DNA of 34,442 bases from Chloroflexota bacterium (GTDB taxonomy: Bacteria > Chloroflexota > Anaerolineae > J102): positions 1 to 34,442 of the forward strand of contig JAADGC010000008.1 of NCBI GenBank assembly GCA_013152585.1, given 5' to 3'. Positions within the stretch are counted from its first letter, which is position 1. The number at the start of each line of letters is the position of its first letter. Positions 8,152 to 17,140 of this stretch are shown here, piece by piece. Under the pieces are notes generated by a model that did not search any database, had not been told where the DNA came from, and saw only the letters and a program-made list of their open reading frames with translations. A program made the translations under genes and the position numbers.

Positions 8152-8672
8152 GGACGTTGTTAGGGCGCTGGGATGCCTGGGATCGGCGATGGAGCAACCG
8201 TCTGCGGGTGGATGATAAACCGGCTTGGAAGCACCTGGCATCTGTGGTCGCACATTGGGGTGATGGCCCCATCTGGCTGGTGTTGTGGCTGGCAGGGGCC
8301 CTGTATTTTGCACCCCCGACACGCTGGCGGATTTTGCTATGGGTGGGTGCTTCGCTCGTGGCCGCCGTCGTGACTTACAGCATTAAGTTCACGCTCAAAC
8401 GCCCACGCCCTTCACAGATCGATGGCTTTTACAGCAAGACCTACGACCGCCACGCCTTTCCCAGCGGGCACGCCACGCGCATGGGCACGTTGCCCGTGTT
8501 GGGAGCATGGGTGTTTCCGCCCCTGGCCGGACTCTTCTGCTTTGTTTCGATTGCCTGCATCCTGGCCCGTGTAGCCTTAGGTATCCACTATCTGGGCGAT
8601 GTACTTGCCGGCTGGGTGATTGGCGTCGGAGTGAGCCTGCTGCTGTTGTGGGGCCTGGGCGCCCTGATATAA
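8148..8672 (+). CDS. PAP2-family membrane phosphatase
   Basis: A 174-residue integral membrane phosphatase. All three PAP2 signature motifs are present: KFTLKRPRP (80-88), FPSGHAT (104-110, His108) and ARVALGIHYLGDVLAG (140-155, with Arg141, His147 and Asp151). Hydrophobic segments lie near 41-56, 62-79, 116-138 and 153-173. The family removes phosphate from lipid phosphates such as phosphatidate or undecaprenyl pyrophosphate, with the active site on the outer membrane face. Translation is probably coupled to the preceding nucleotidyltransferase through a four-base overlap. Confidence 0.9.
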   Translation: MRTLLGRWDAWDRRWSNRLRVDDKPAWKHLASVVAHWGDGPIWLVLWLAGALYFAPPTRWRILLWVGASLVAAVVTYSIKFTLKRPRPSQIDGFYSKTYDRHAFPSGHATRMGTLPVLGAWVFPPLAGLFCFVSIACILARVALGIHYLGDVLAGWVIGVGVSLLLLWGLGALI

Positions 8673-8805
8673 GCAGGAATCAGCTCGTCCTTCGTCATAA
8701 CACAGTGTTGAACAATCATATGCTTCTTACGCTTTGACGTGGTAGGTGTTAGGTGCAGTGTGGCCGCTGAACGCACCACGCATCACCGACCACGTTCGAT
8801 TTCGC

Positions 8806-8834
8806 TTGTGCCTCTTGCCGGTAACGTGTACAAT
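8806..8834 (+). promoter_or_regulatory. Candidate promoter of citrate synthase gene
   Basis: TTGTGC (8806-8811) and TACAAT (8829-8834) are spaced by 17 bases. The -10 box matches five of six consensus positions and the -35 only three. Transcription would begin near 8841, leaving a leader of about 80 bases before the ATG at 8924. Confidence 0.45.
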
Positions 8835-8923
8835 AGACACTGCATCTAAATGATTGGAGCAATGATGCTTCCATCGTATTTTCATACGAGGAAATCAAAT
8901 ATCACTTCAAAGGAATTTCAATT

Positions 8924-10213
8924 ATGAGCCAGGAAAGCCTCACTGTCACTGATAACCGGACAGGCAAAACCTATGAACTGCCGATTACAGATGGCACCAT
9001 TCGCACCATGGATTTGCGCCAAATCAAGGTTGACGATCAAGATTTTGGCGTTATGGGCTACGATACAGCCTTTAAGAACACTGCGGCAACACGCAGCAAG
9101 ATTACCTTCATCGACGGTGCCAAAGGCATTTTGCGGCATCGGGGGTATCCTGTCGAGCAATTGGCCGCGAATGCCAGCTTTTTAGAGGTAGCTTATCTGG
9201 TGCTCTTTGGCGAACTGCCAAACGCCGAACAATACGCCCAATGGGAGCATGATATTGTACATCATACCCTGGTGCATGAAAACCTGCGCACGTTCTTAGA
9301 CGGCTTCCGCTACGATGCCCACCCCATGGGCATTCTCATTAGCTCGATCGCGGCGCTTTCCACGTTCTATCCCGAAGCCAAAAATGTTTTTGACCCTGAA
9401 TCCGTAGAATTACAGACACGGCGTCTGGTGGCCAAGATGCCCACCATGGCCGCGTTTGCCTATCGGCATTCTATGGGCTTCCCCTACGTGTATCCGGATA
9501 ACGATCTTAGCTATGTCGGTAATTTCTTGAACATGATGTTCAAAATGACCGAGCTGAAATACAAACCCAACCCCATTGTCGAACGGGCACTGGAGATCCT
9601 CTGGATACTGCACATCGACCACGAGCAGAACTGCTCCACCACCACCATGCGCGGCATCGGCAGCAGTCAGGCCGATCCGTATGTGGCTGTGGCGGGTGCG
9701 GCGGCAGCCCTCTCGGGCCCCCTGCACGGGGGTGCCAACGAACGTGTGCTGCGGATGCTGGCGCACATCGGCAGCGTCGAAAATATCCCCGCATATCTCA
9801 AACGGGTTGAGGCGGGCGAAGAACGGCTGATGGGATTTGGCCACCGCGTGTACAAGAATTACGATCCGCGAGCGCGTATCATTAAGGACTTTGCCCATCA
9901 GCTCTTCGAAGTCACCGGTCGCACTCCCATGCTGAACATTGCCTTGGAACTGGAAGAGCGAGCACTGAACGAAGACTACTTTGCCAAACGCAAATTGTAT
10001 CCCAATGTCGATTTCTATAGCGGCATTATTTATCAGGCGTTGGGTATTCCCACCAACATGTTCACGGTCATGTTTGCCATTCCGCGCACGGTGGGCTGGC
10101 TGGCACAATGGCGTGAACTGCTGGGCGATCCCGAACAAAAAATTGCCCGTCCCCGCCAGATTTATGATGGCATCATGCTGCGTGACTTTGTGCCCATGAC
10201 AGAACGCAGCTAG
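8924..10213 (+). CDS. gltA: Citrate synthase
   Basis: A 429-residue citrate synthase that condenses acetyl-CoA and oxaloacetate to citrate at the entry of the TCA cycle. The active-site residues are visible: SGPLHGGANE (264-273, His268), GFGHRVYKNYDPRA (304-317, His307) and the catalytic Asp363 in NVDFYSG. HIDHEQNCSTTTMRGIGSS (230-248) is also typical. Length and the N-terminal beta-rich region match the longer, hexameric Gram-negative-like type rather than the short dimeric type. An AAAGGAA ribosome binding site precedes the ATG. It is a single-gene unit: a promoter candidate lies at 8806-8834 and a strong terminator at 10241-10272. Confidence 0.96.
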   Translation: MSQESLTVTDNRTGKTYELPITDGTIRTMDLRQIKVDDQDFGVMGYDTAFKNTAATRSKITFIDGAKGILRHRGYPVEQLAANASFLEVAYLVLFGELPNAEQYAQWEHDIVHHTLVHENLRTFLDGFRYDAHPMGILISSIAALSTFYPEAKNVFDPESVELQTRRLVAKMPTMAAFAYRHSMGFPYVYPDNDLSYVGNFLNMMFKMTELKYKPNPIVERALEILWILHIDHEQNCSTTTMRGIGSSQADPYVAVAGAAAALSGPLHGGANERVLRMLAHIGSVENIPAYLKRVEAGEERLMGFGHRVYKNYDPRARIIKDFAHQLFEVTGRTPMLNIALELEERALNEDYFAKRKLYPNVDFYSGIIYQALGIPTNMFTVMFAIPRTVGWLAQWRELLGDPEQKIARPRQIYDGIMLRDFVPMTERS

Positions 10214-10240
10214 CTCCCTGCGACTTTTCCCTACCTAACC

Positions 10241-10272
10241 ACAGCGCCCGAACGAACGGGCGCTGTTTTGTT
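10241..10272 (+). terminator. Intrinsic terminator of gltA
   Basis: ACAGCGCCCG (10241-10250) pairs perfectly with CGGGCGCTGT (10257-10266) around a six-base loop and runs into TTTGTT. This is a textbook rho-independent terminator 27 bases after the gltA stop codon. Confidence 0.9.
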
Positions 10273-10333
10273 ATGAGAACAGCAGATTGATCGACGGCGA
10301 AAAACCGGGAGCCGGGCAGCTTGCACCGTCCGA

Positions 10334-10362
10334 TTGCCACCATGCCCTATCACACGTATAAT
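10334..10362 (+). promoter_or_regulatory. Near-consensus promoter directly before tilS
   Basis: TTGCCA (10334-10339) and TATAAT (10357-10362) are separated by exactly 17 bases, matching five and six consensus positions. Transcription would begin about seven bases after the -10 box, that is at or next to 10369, which is the first base of the in-frame GTG used here as the tilS start. The mRNA would then be leaderless. Confidence 0.7.
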
Positions 10363-10368
10363 CTGGGC

Positions 10369-11859
10369 GTGAGCATCCTGTCAGATCTTCAACATTTTAT
10401 CGCCCGTAACGGCCTCATCCCGGCCGGCAGTCGTGTGATCGTGGGCGTCAGCGGTGGCCCCGATTCGCTGGCGCTGTTGCACGCCTTGCTGCAACTGGCA
10501 GCGGTGCCAGACTGGCACTTGCACGCAGCCTATCTCCATCACGGACTGCGCCCCGAAGCCGACGAAGAGGCGCGTTTCGTGGCCGCTGTGGCCACAGCCT
10601 GGGGGCTCGGCTGCACGATCGAACGCGCCGATGTGCGGCGTATTGCCCAACAACCCGGCATCTCCCTGGAAGAGGCCGCCCGCCAGGCCCGCTACGCGTT
10701 TTTGGCGCAAGTCGCCCGGCGTCTGGGTGCCAAGACCGTGGCCGTCGGGCATCACGCCGATGATCAGGTCGAAACCGTACTCATGCACCTGCTGCGAGGC
10801 AGTGGTTTGGCCGGACTGCGTGGCATGATGCCCAAGACGCCTCTCCGCACACTCCATTTGTCTGCATTGCCTCCCGATCAACGCCCTGAAACACTCGATA
10901 TTCAGCTCGTGCGGCCCTGGTTGCAAACCAGCCGCGCCCAAATCCTGGACTACTGCCGCCAAAACGAACTCCAGCCTCGTTATGACGCTACGAATGCCGA
11001 CACCACTTTCTTCCGCAACCGTCTGCGACACGAGATCATCCCCCATCTGCGTCAGATCAATCCCCGTCTCACAACCGTGTTTGGGCACACAGCCCTGGCA
11101 CTCCAGGGCGATTACCAGGCACTGGAGGAGCAGCGCCAGGCCTTGTGGCACGAATGGGCACACGCGCAAGCGCACACGGTGCATTTCCCCCTGGCCGCGT
11201 TCCGCTCCCTGGCTCCAGGTGATCAACGTGCCCTCCTGCGTCGCGCCATCGCCCATCTGCGCCCCCAGCTACGCAACATCAATTGGCAGCACAGCGAAGG
11301 CCTGATCATCCTGCTGCAATCGCATCCCGGGCGCCGCAGCGGTGGCCCCTATCCCCTGGTGGCGGGCCTGGAAGCCTGGCTGACAGCCGACAGTTTGCAC
11401 ATTAGCGAAAGCGGACAGATGCCGGTTGCCGCTCCTCAGATCGCCCGCTCCCACTCAGTGCCGCTGCCAGGCACGCTGGAACTGGGGCACGGTTGGCGTT
11501 TGCAAGCCCAGCAGGTACAATGGTCAGCATCCCCGCACCCGCCGTGGCGCCAGCAGCCCTCACCGGCATGCGTGTGGCTGCCTCTATCCATCCCCACACC
11601 CTTGATGGTGCGGCCCCGACAGTCCGGGGACCGCATCGTTCCCTTGGGGCTGGATGGCAGTAAAGCTATCACCGACCTCATGACCGAACTCAAATTACCG
11701 CCACCGGCGCGGGCGGGATGGCCGTTACTCGTAGATGCCGGGGGACGGATTCTGTGGTTGGTCGGATATCGGGCCAGTGAGCATGGCCGCCTGCCTGATA
11801 CAGCCACGACTGCCTGGCAAATCTGCCTCCACGGCCCCGTGCATCACGGATGCGGCTAA
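10369..11859 (+). CDS. tilS: tRNA(Ile)-lysidine synthase
   Basis: A 496-residue PP-loop ATPase that attaches lysine to C34 of tRNA(Ile)(CAU), changing it to read AUA. The PP-loop SGGPDS is at 28-33, preceded by SRVIVGV; YLHHGLRPEADEEARFVA, VGHHADDQVETVLMHLLRGSGL and FFRNRLRHEIIPHL are family hallmarks. The middle substrate-binding and C-terminal TilS domains (region RPRQSGDRIVPLGLDG onward) are present. The frame is open from 10321, with an ATG at 10342, but the -35 and spacer of a near-consensus promoter overlap those starts, so the GTG at 10369 is preferred; it has no ribosome binding site. The last codons and the stop lie in a dispersed 24-bp repeat. Confidence 0.93.
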   Translation: MSILSDLQHFIARNGLIPAGSRVIVGVSGGPDSLALLHALLQLAAVPDWHLHAAYLHHGLRPEADEEARFVAAVATAWGLGCTIERADVRRIAQQPGISLEEAARQARYAFLAQVARRLGAKTVAVGHHADDQVETVLMHLLRGSGLAGLRGMMPKTPLRTLHLSALPPDQRPETLDIQLVRPWLQTSRAQILDYCRQNELQPRYDATNADTTFFRNRLRHEIIPHLRQINPRLTTVFGHTALALQGDYQALEEQRQALWHEWAHAQAHTVHFPLAAFRSLAPGDQRALLRRAIAHLRPQLRNINWQHSEGLIILLQSHPGRRSGGPYPLVAGLEAWLTADSLHISESGQMPVAAPQIARSHSVPLPGTLELGHGWRLQAQQVQWSASPHPPWRQQPSPACVWLPLSIPTPLMVRPRQSGDRIVPLGLDGSKAITDLMTELKLPPPARAGWPLLVDAGGRILWLVGYRASEHGRLPDTATTAWQICLHGPVHHGCG

Positions 11860-11864
11860 CGCTT
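11841..11864 (-). repeat. 24-bp dispersed repeat, copy 2, overlapping the tilS stop
   Basis: An exact inverse copy of positions 181-204. It encodes the last tilS residues (His-His-Gly-Cys-Gly) and the TAA stop at 11857-11859, then runs five bases past it. Other TilS proteins do not need this tail, so the repeat may have replaced the original end of the gene. The rest of the spacer (11865-12071) shows no gene. Confidence 0.6.
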
Positions 11865-12071
11865 GCTAACCGTAGCTCTATTTACGCCTGCGTGTACTAG
11901 CGAAGCTACGCCTCGCGGGTCTGGTCTATCCCGGCCAGTAGGATCCTTCCCCATCACCCACCACACACATGACACCATGAAACCACTCATTCTCCCAGCT
12001 TGCGATCACACACCCCTGGGCGCAGGCGAACCAATGCCTGAGAACAAACTCAACCCATGGGAATGGAAACA

Positions 12072-13265
12072 ATGAGAAAATCTGCTGCCGGTCGCATTGT
12101 TTTACAACGCGGCAAAGATAAACCCGTGCGCCAACGGCATCCCTGGATATTCAGTGGTGCCATACAGCGCCTCGAAGGTGACCCTGAACCGGGCGCCATC
12201 GTAGATGTGCTGGCCTCCGACGGAAGCTGGTTGGCCTATGCCGAGCACAACCCGGCTTCACAAATTCGGGCCCGGGTCATTGCCTGGGATCAGAAATCGT
12301 GGCCGGATGCAGACTTCTGGCGACAGCGCATTGCCGCCAGCATCGAGCGCCGCCGCCAACTCTTGCCACAGGCCCAGGCCCGGCGCCTGGTTTTCGCCGA
12401 CAGTGACGGCATCCCCGGTTTGATAGTCGATCAATATGGCGAGCACCTGGTGCTGCAAAGCCTGACTGCTGGGGCCGAGCGACGCAAGGCACAGACTGTC
12501 GCCATCCTGGTGGATTTGTTGCACCCTGACAGCATCAGCGAACGCGGTGATCCGGTACGGAAAAAAGAGGGACTTCCCCCGGTGGAGGGCACACTTTGGG
12601 GCACAACCCCCGCCGAAGCCATCATTGTCACCGAAAATGGCCATCGTTTCTGGATGGATGTGGGCGGAGGACAGAAAACAGGCTTCTATCTGGATCAGGC
12701 CCGCAATCGGGCGGCAGTGGCCGCCTATTGCCAGGGGGCCGAGGTACTGAATGCCTTCAGCTACACGGGCGCCTTTGCCGTCCATGCGCTGGCAGGCGGA
12801 GCCCGGCACGTGATCAATGTGGACAGCAGCAGCGCCGCCTTGAAGATGGCGGCGGCAAATTTCCAGCTTAACGGCATGGGGCCTGAGCGCTGGCAGAATA
12901 TCGAGGCGGACGTGTTTACACAATTGCGGCACTGGCGGGATGAGGGGCGCCAATTCGATCTCATCATCCTGGACCCGCCCAAATTCGCTACCAGTCGCCG
13001 CCAGATCGATCGTGCGGCCCGCGGCTACAAGGATATCAACTGGCTGGCCATGCGTCTGCTACGCCCAGGCGGCCTTCTGGCCTCTTTCTCCTGTTCCGGG
13101 CTGATCTCGGCCGATCTCTTTCAGAAAATCCTCTTTGGAGCGGCGCTCGATGCCCGCCGCGAAGTGCGCATCATCCGACACTTTTCCCAGGCCTCCGATC
13201 ACCCCGTGCTGCTCAGCTTTCCCCAGGCAGCCTATCTCAAAGGATTGCTGTGTCATGTGGCTTGA
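12072..13265 (+). CDS. rlmI: SAM-dependent 23S rRNA methyltransferase, RlmI/RlmO family
   Basis: A 397-residue class I methyltransferase with an N-terminal PUA domain (RIVLQRGKDKPVRQRHPWIF then SGAI), a linker domain (ERGDPVRKKEGL) and a Rossmann catalytic domain. MDVGGGQKTGFYLDQARNR, the SAM motif EVLNAFSYTGAFAVHA, LIILDPPKFATSR (motif IV) and LLASFSCSGLIS are all typical of COG1092 enzymes that make 5-methylcytosine in 23S rRNA. The exact target base (C1962 in E. coli RlmI) is inferred from the family. ATG at 12072 is chosen since GGGAA lies eight bases upstream and family similarity starts there; ATG at 12057 is the alternative. Confidence 0.85.
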   Translation: MRKSAAGRIVLQRGKDKPVRQRHPWIFSGAIQRLEGDPEPGAIVDVLASDGSWLAYAEHNPASQIRARVIAWDQKSWPDADFWRQRIAASIERRRQLLPQAQARRLVFADSDGIPGLIVDQYGEHLVLQSLTAGAERRKAQTVAILVDLLHPDSISERGDPVRKKEGLPPVEGTLWGTTPAEAIIVTENGHRFWMDVGGGQKTGFYLDQARNRAAVAAYCQGAEVLNAFSYTGAFAVHALAGGARHVINVDSSSAALKMAAANFQLNGMGPERWQNIEADVFTQLRHWRDEGRQFDLIILDPPKFATSRRQIDRAARGYKDINWLAMRLLRPGGLLASFSCSGLISADLFQKILFGAALDARREVRIIRHFSQASDHPVLLSFPQAAYLKGLLCHVA

Positions 13266-13411
13266 CGGAATTACGGTCTCTTCCGCGTTTCGCATGGCCT
13301 GCATATTTGATTCGCCGGCAGGTTTATTTGGGCTCAAACCAGCCCATGCCGTAAAATGATCCCGCACCCGATTCATCTTTTCTGCATCAGGTGCGCCATG
13401 CAATCGCACTC

Positions 13412-14380
13412 ATGAGTAAAACGATGGAATATCACAACCTGGGCCGCACTGGCCTCAAAGTTTCTGAACTCTGCCTGGGCTCCATGCAATGGGGCTGGAC
13501 TGCCGACGAAGCCACCGCCTTCGCCATCATGGATGAATTTGTCGCTAAAGGCGGCAATTTTATCGATACCGCCAACGTTTACTCGCGCTGGGTGGAGGGC
13601 AATCCCGGCGGTGTTTCCGAAGAAATCATTGGCCGCTGGATGAAGTCGCGAGGCAATCGCCGAGCCATCGTGCTGGCCACCAAAGTGCGCGGCCTCATGT
13701 GGGATGGCCCCAACGGTCAGGGACTCAGCCGCGCCCATATCATGCAAGCCGTCGAAGACAGCCTGCGCCGTTTGCAGACCGACACCATCGACCTGTACCA
13801 GATTCATTGGGATGACACGGAAACACCCATGGACGAAACCCTGCGCGCCCTTGACGATCTGGTGCATCAGGGCAAGGTACGTTATCTGGGCTGCTCCAAC
13901 ATCTCGGCCTGGCGGTTGATGAAAGCCCTGTGCATCAGCGAGCAACACGGTCTCGCCCGCTACGACAGCCTGCAACCCCACTACAACCTTGTGCATCGCC
14001 AGGAATTCGAAGCCGAGCTCAAGTCCCTATGCGAAAGCGAAAATATCGGCGTGATCCCTTACAGTCCCCTGGCCGGCGGATTTCTCACCGGCAAATATCA
14101 GTCCGACGCCCCACCGCCCGACTCGGCCCGGCAGGAAGGGATCAAGCGCCGCTACTTTAACGAAGATGGCTGGCGCGTCCTGGCAGCCGTGGAGAAAATC
14201 GCCGAAAAACGCAATGCCACCACCTTACAAATCACACTGGCCTGGCAGCTCAGCCAACCTATCATCATAGCCCCCATTATTGGCGCCAACTCCGTGGCGC
14301 AACTGCACGAAAGCCTGGGCGCCGTGGGCGTGCAGCTCACAGAAGAAGAAATGGCCACACTGGACGAAGCCAGCAAATAG
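13412..14380 (+). CDS. Aldo/keto reductase
   Basis: A 322-residue NADPH-dependent oxidoreductase with a TIM-barrel fold. Counting from the Met at 13424, the catalytic tetrad is visible as Asp48 and Tyr53 ([10 protein letters not shown]), Lys87 (LATKV) and His128 (LYQIHWD). [14 protein letters not shown] and the C-terminal [20 protein letters not shown] (cofactor binding) complete the family picture. It resembles the YajO/Tas or potassium-channel beta-subunit-like group that reduces aldehydes or ketones; the substrate is unknown. Starts at 13412 and 13424 are both possible, neither with a clear ribosome binding site; a GTG at 13391 seems too far upstream. It is followed after 22 bases by argH. 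Confidence 0.9.
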   Translation: MSKTMEYHNLGRTGLKVSELCLGSMQWGWTADEATAFAIMDEFVAKGGNFIDTANVYSRWVEGNPGGVSEEIIGRWMKSRGNRRAIVLATKVRGLMWDGPNGQGLSRAHIMQAVEDSLRRLQTDTIDLYQIHWDDTETPMDETLRALDDLVHQGKVRYLGCSNISAWRLMKALCISEQHGLARYDSLQPHYNLVHRQEFEAELKSLCESENIGVIPYSPLAGGFLTGKYQSDAPPPDSARQEGIKRRYFNEDGWRVLAAVEKIAEKRNATTLQITLAWQLSQPIIIAPIIGANSVAQLHESLGAVGVQLTEEEMATLDEASK

Positions 14381-14402
14381 GCTTGCAGCGAAGGAGAACC
14401 CG

Positions 14403-15782
14403 ATGTCGAAACTCTGGGGAGGCCGCTTTAGTGGCGACGTTGATCCCCTCATGGCGCAACTCAACCAATCCATCCGCTTCGATGCCCGCCTGTGGGAAGC
14501 CGACATCCGCGGCTCGCAGGCCTGGACCCAGGCCCTGGCTGCGGCCGGCATTCTCAGCGACGAAGAAGGCCAGGCAATCCTGGTCGGGCTCGATCAGGTG
14601 TACGACGAATGGGCAAACGATGACTTTCATCTCCAGCCCGCTGACGAAGACATTCACACCGCCATCGAACGCCGCCTCACCGAACTCATCGGCCCCGTGG
14701 GCGGCAAGCTCCACACCGGTCGCAGCCGCAACGATCAGGTTGCCACCGATTTACGACTGTATCTGCTGGGTGCCAGCGATTCCCTGAAAACGCATCTCAG
14801 CACCTTGCAACGCGCCTTGCTCGATCAGGCCGAGCACTACATCGACCTGATCATGCCCGGCTACACCCACCTGCAACCCGCCCAGCCCGTGCGTTTTTCG
14901 CAGTGGCTGCTCAGTTTTTTTTGGATGCTGCAACGCGATTGCACGCGGCTGGAAGAACTGCGGCGTCGGATCGATGTGCTGCCGCTGGGCGCGGGGGCCC
15001 TGGCCGGTACGCCGGTGCCCATCGACCGTCAGGCGTTGGCCGAACGGCTGGGATTCGGGCAGGTGAGTATGAATAGCATGGACGCAGTGTCTGACCGTGA
15101 TTTTGTGGCCGAACTTCTGTTTTGGGCCGCCCTGCTGGGCGTGCATCTCAGTCGTCTCAGCGAAGACATGATCCTCTTCTCCAACCCCAGCCTCGGCTTT
15201 ATCAGCCTCAGCGACGCCTACACCACCGGCTCCAGCCTGATGCCGCAAAAGAAAAATCCCGATGCGTTTGAACTCACGCGCGGCAAAACCGGTCGCCTCA
15301 TCGGCCATCTCACCGGCCTGCTGGCCACACTCAAGGGGCTGCCTTCCACTTATAACAAAGACCTGCAAGAAGACAAAGAGCCCCTGTTTGATGCCATCGA
15401 TACCCTGGAGATCATCCTGCCGGTGATCACCGGCGCCATCCTCTCCCTCACGCCTCACCCCGACCGCATGACCGCGGCGCTGGATGACTTCATGCTGGCC
15501 ACGGATCTCGCCGACTGGCTGGTGGGCGAAGGCATCCCCTTCCGCCAGAGCCACCACATCGTGGGCGAAGTAGTCCGTCTGGCCGAAGAACATGCCTGCA
15601 CTTTACGTGATCTTGATCTGAGCACCCTGCAGAGCGTCCACCCCGCTTTCAAGTCCGAAGCCCTGGCCGTTTGGGATTTCGAACGCTCGGTGGAGCAACG
15701 GAACACGGTAGGGGGAGTGGCTCGGGCCGCAGTGCAACAACAAATTCATAGCGCCCGCGCCCTCCTCGGCCCCGGCGACTGA
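14403..15782 (+). CDS. argH: Argininosuccinate lyase
   Basis: A 459-residue enzyme that splits argininosuccinate into arginine and fumarate, the last step of arginine synthesis. The start motif [18 protein letters not shown] (105-112), [10 protein letters not shown] (153-162) and the fumarase/ASL signature [12 protein letters not shown] (276-287, with the catalytic serine) are all intact, and the length is normal. AAGGAG nine bases upstream fixes the ATG at 14403. No other arginine gene is in the window, so the pathway is dispersed on this chromosome. It lies between an aldo/keto reductase and thrC on the same strand with gaps of only 22 and 25 bases, probably one operon. Confidence 0.97.
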   Translation: MSKLWGGRFSGDVDPLMAQLNQSIRFDARLWEADIRGSQAWTQALAAAGILSDEEGQAILVGLDQVYDEWANDDFHLQPADEDIHTAIERRLTELIGPVGGKLHTGRSRNDQVATDLRLYLLGASDSLKTHLSTLQRALLDQAEHYIDLIMPGYTHLQPAQPVRFSQWLLSFFWMLQRDCTRLEELRRRIDVLPLGAGALAGTPVPIDRQALAERLGFGQVSMNSMDAVSDRDFVAELLFWAALLGVHLSRLSEDMILFSNPSLGFISLSDAYTTGSSLMPQKKNPDAFELTRGKTGRLIGHLTGLLATLKGLPSTYNKDLQEDKEPLFDAIDTLEIILPVITGAILSLTPHPDRMTAALDDFMLATDLADWLVGEGIPFRQSHHIVGEVVRLAEEHACTLRDLDLSTLQSVHPAFKSEALAVWDFERSVEQRNTVGGVARAAVQQQIHSARALLGPGD

Positions 15783-15807
15783 CCCCTTAACTCTCCCCTC
15801 TTTTCCT

Positions 15808-17139
15808 ATGGATACCACCTACAACGCCTCCTTTCGCTGTTTCCGCGGTTGCCCCGGCTCGTGGTCCCTCTACGATGTCATCTACACCTGTCCCACCTGC
15901 GGCGGTCTGCTCGAAGTCGTGCACGACAAAGAAGCGTTGCGCCGGCACAGCAGCCAGGAATGGAAACAGCTCTTCGCCGCCCGCTCCGGCACCACACAAT
16001 GGCCCTATGGCTCCGGCGTCTGGCGCTACAAAGAATGGGTTGCCCCCGCCCTCGACGACGCCAACATCGTCAGCACCTGCGAGGGCAATACCAACCTGTT
16101 CTGGGCAGCGCGGCTGGGCGAGCAAATCGGCCTGCCCGATCTGTGGATCAAGCAGTCGGGCAACAGCCACACGGGCTCCTTCAAAGACCTGGGCATGACG
16201 GTGTTGGTCAGTGTCGTCAAACAGATGATGGCCCAAGGCTCACCGGTAAAAGCCGTGGCTGCCGCCTCCACCGGCGACACATCGGCAGCCCTGGCCGCGT
16301 ATGGAGCAGCGGCTGGCATTCCCACCATCGTCTTCTTGCCCCAGGGCAAGGTCAGCAGCGCCCAACTCATCCAGCCCATCGCCAATGGCGCCACCGTGCT
16401 GGCCCTCGACACCGACTTCGACGGCTGTATGCGCATCGTCAAAGAAATCACCCGCGACAACAGCATCTATCTGGCCAATTCCATGAATTCGTTGCGCATC
16501 GAAGGCCAAAAAACCGTGGGCATCGAGATCGTGCAGCAATTCAATTGGCAGGTGCCCGACTGGATCATCATCCCGGTGGGCAACCTGGGCAACATCAGCG
16601 CCCTGGGCAAAGGCTTTTTACTCATGCAAGAGTTGGGGCTGATCGATAAACTGCCGCGGCTGGTGGCCGCACAGGCCGCACAAGCCGACCCCTTCTACCA
16701 GGCCTATCGGCAGGACTTCCGCCAAAAAGTCTCGTTGCCGGCGCAAAAAACCCTGGCCTCGGCGATTCAGATCGGCGATCCGGTGAGCTACGAAAAGGCC
16801 ATGGCCACGGTGCAACGTTTTGACGGCCTGGTCGAACACGCCACCGAGCACGAGCTGGCCAATGCCGCGGCTCAGGCCGACCTCACCGGCCTGTACACGT
16901 GCCCACACACGGGCGTGGCCCTGGCCGTGCTACTAAAACTGGTGCAGCGTGGCTTGATCCAATCGCATCACCGCGTGATTGTCATCTCCACGGCCCACGG
17001 CCTCAAATTCACGCAATTCAAGATGGACTATCACGAAGATCAACTGCCCGGCGTCGAAGCGCAGCTCGCCAATCCCCCCATCTATTTGCCGGCGGATGTG
17101 GACGTGGTGCGTAAAACGCTGGACCGCTATCTACGATAG
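15808..17139 (+). CDS. thrC: Threonine synthase
   Basis: A 443-residue PLP enzyme that converts O-phosphohomoserine to threonine. The PLP lysine is Lys126 in [14 protein letters not shown] (117-130); [15 protein letters not shown] binds the cofactor phosphate. The N-terminus carries four cysteines in zinc-ribbon spacing (Cys11, Cys15, Cys28, Cys31), as in the class II-like threonine synthases of many bacteria and archaea. The alternative, a cysteate or cystathionine-type beta-family enzyme, is less likely given this N-terminal domain. No clear ribosome binding site is seen upstream of the ATG; the gene follows argH closely. Its stop is one base from the start of the next gene. Confidence 0.9.
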   Translation: MDTTYNASFRCFRGCPGSWSLYDVIYTCPTCGGLLEVVHDKEALRRHSSQEWKQLFAARSGTTQWPYGSGVWRYKEWVAPALDDANIVSTCEGNTNLFWAARLGEQIGLPDLWIKQSGNSHTGSFKDLGMTVLVSVVKQMMAQGSPVKAVAAASTGDTSAALAAYGAAAGIPTIVFLPQGKVSSAQLIQPIANGATVLALDTDFDGCMRIVKEITRDNSIYLANSMNSLRIEGQKTVGIEIVQQFNWQVPDWIIIPVGNLGNISALGKGFLLMQELGLIDKLPRLVAAQAAQADPFYQAYRQDFRQKVSLPAQKTLASAIQIGDPVSYEKAMATVQRFDGLVEHATEHELANAAAQADLTGLYTCPHTGVALAVLLKLVQRGLIQSHHRVIVISTAHGLKFTQFKMDYHEDQLPGVEAQLANPPIYLPADVDVVRKTLDRYLR

Positions 17140-17140
17140 T

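Noticed and set aside
11863-12075. 70-codon open frame between tilS and the rRNA methyltransferase gene
   Set aside because: No ribosome binding site, low-complexity translation, and it overlaps the start of the next gene. Treated as spacer.
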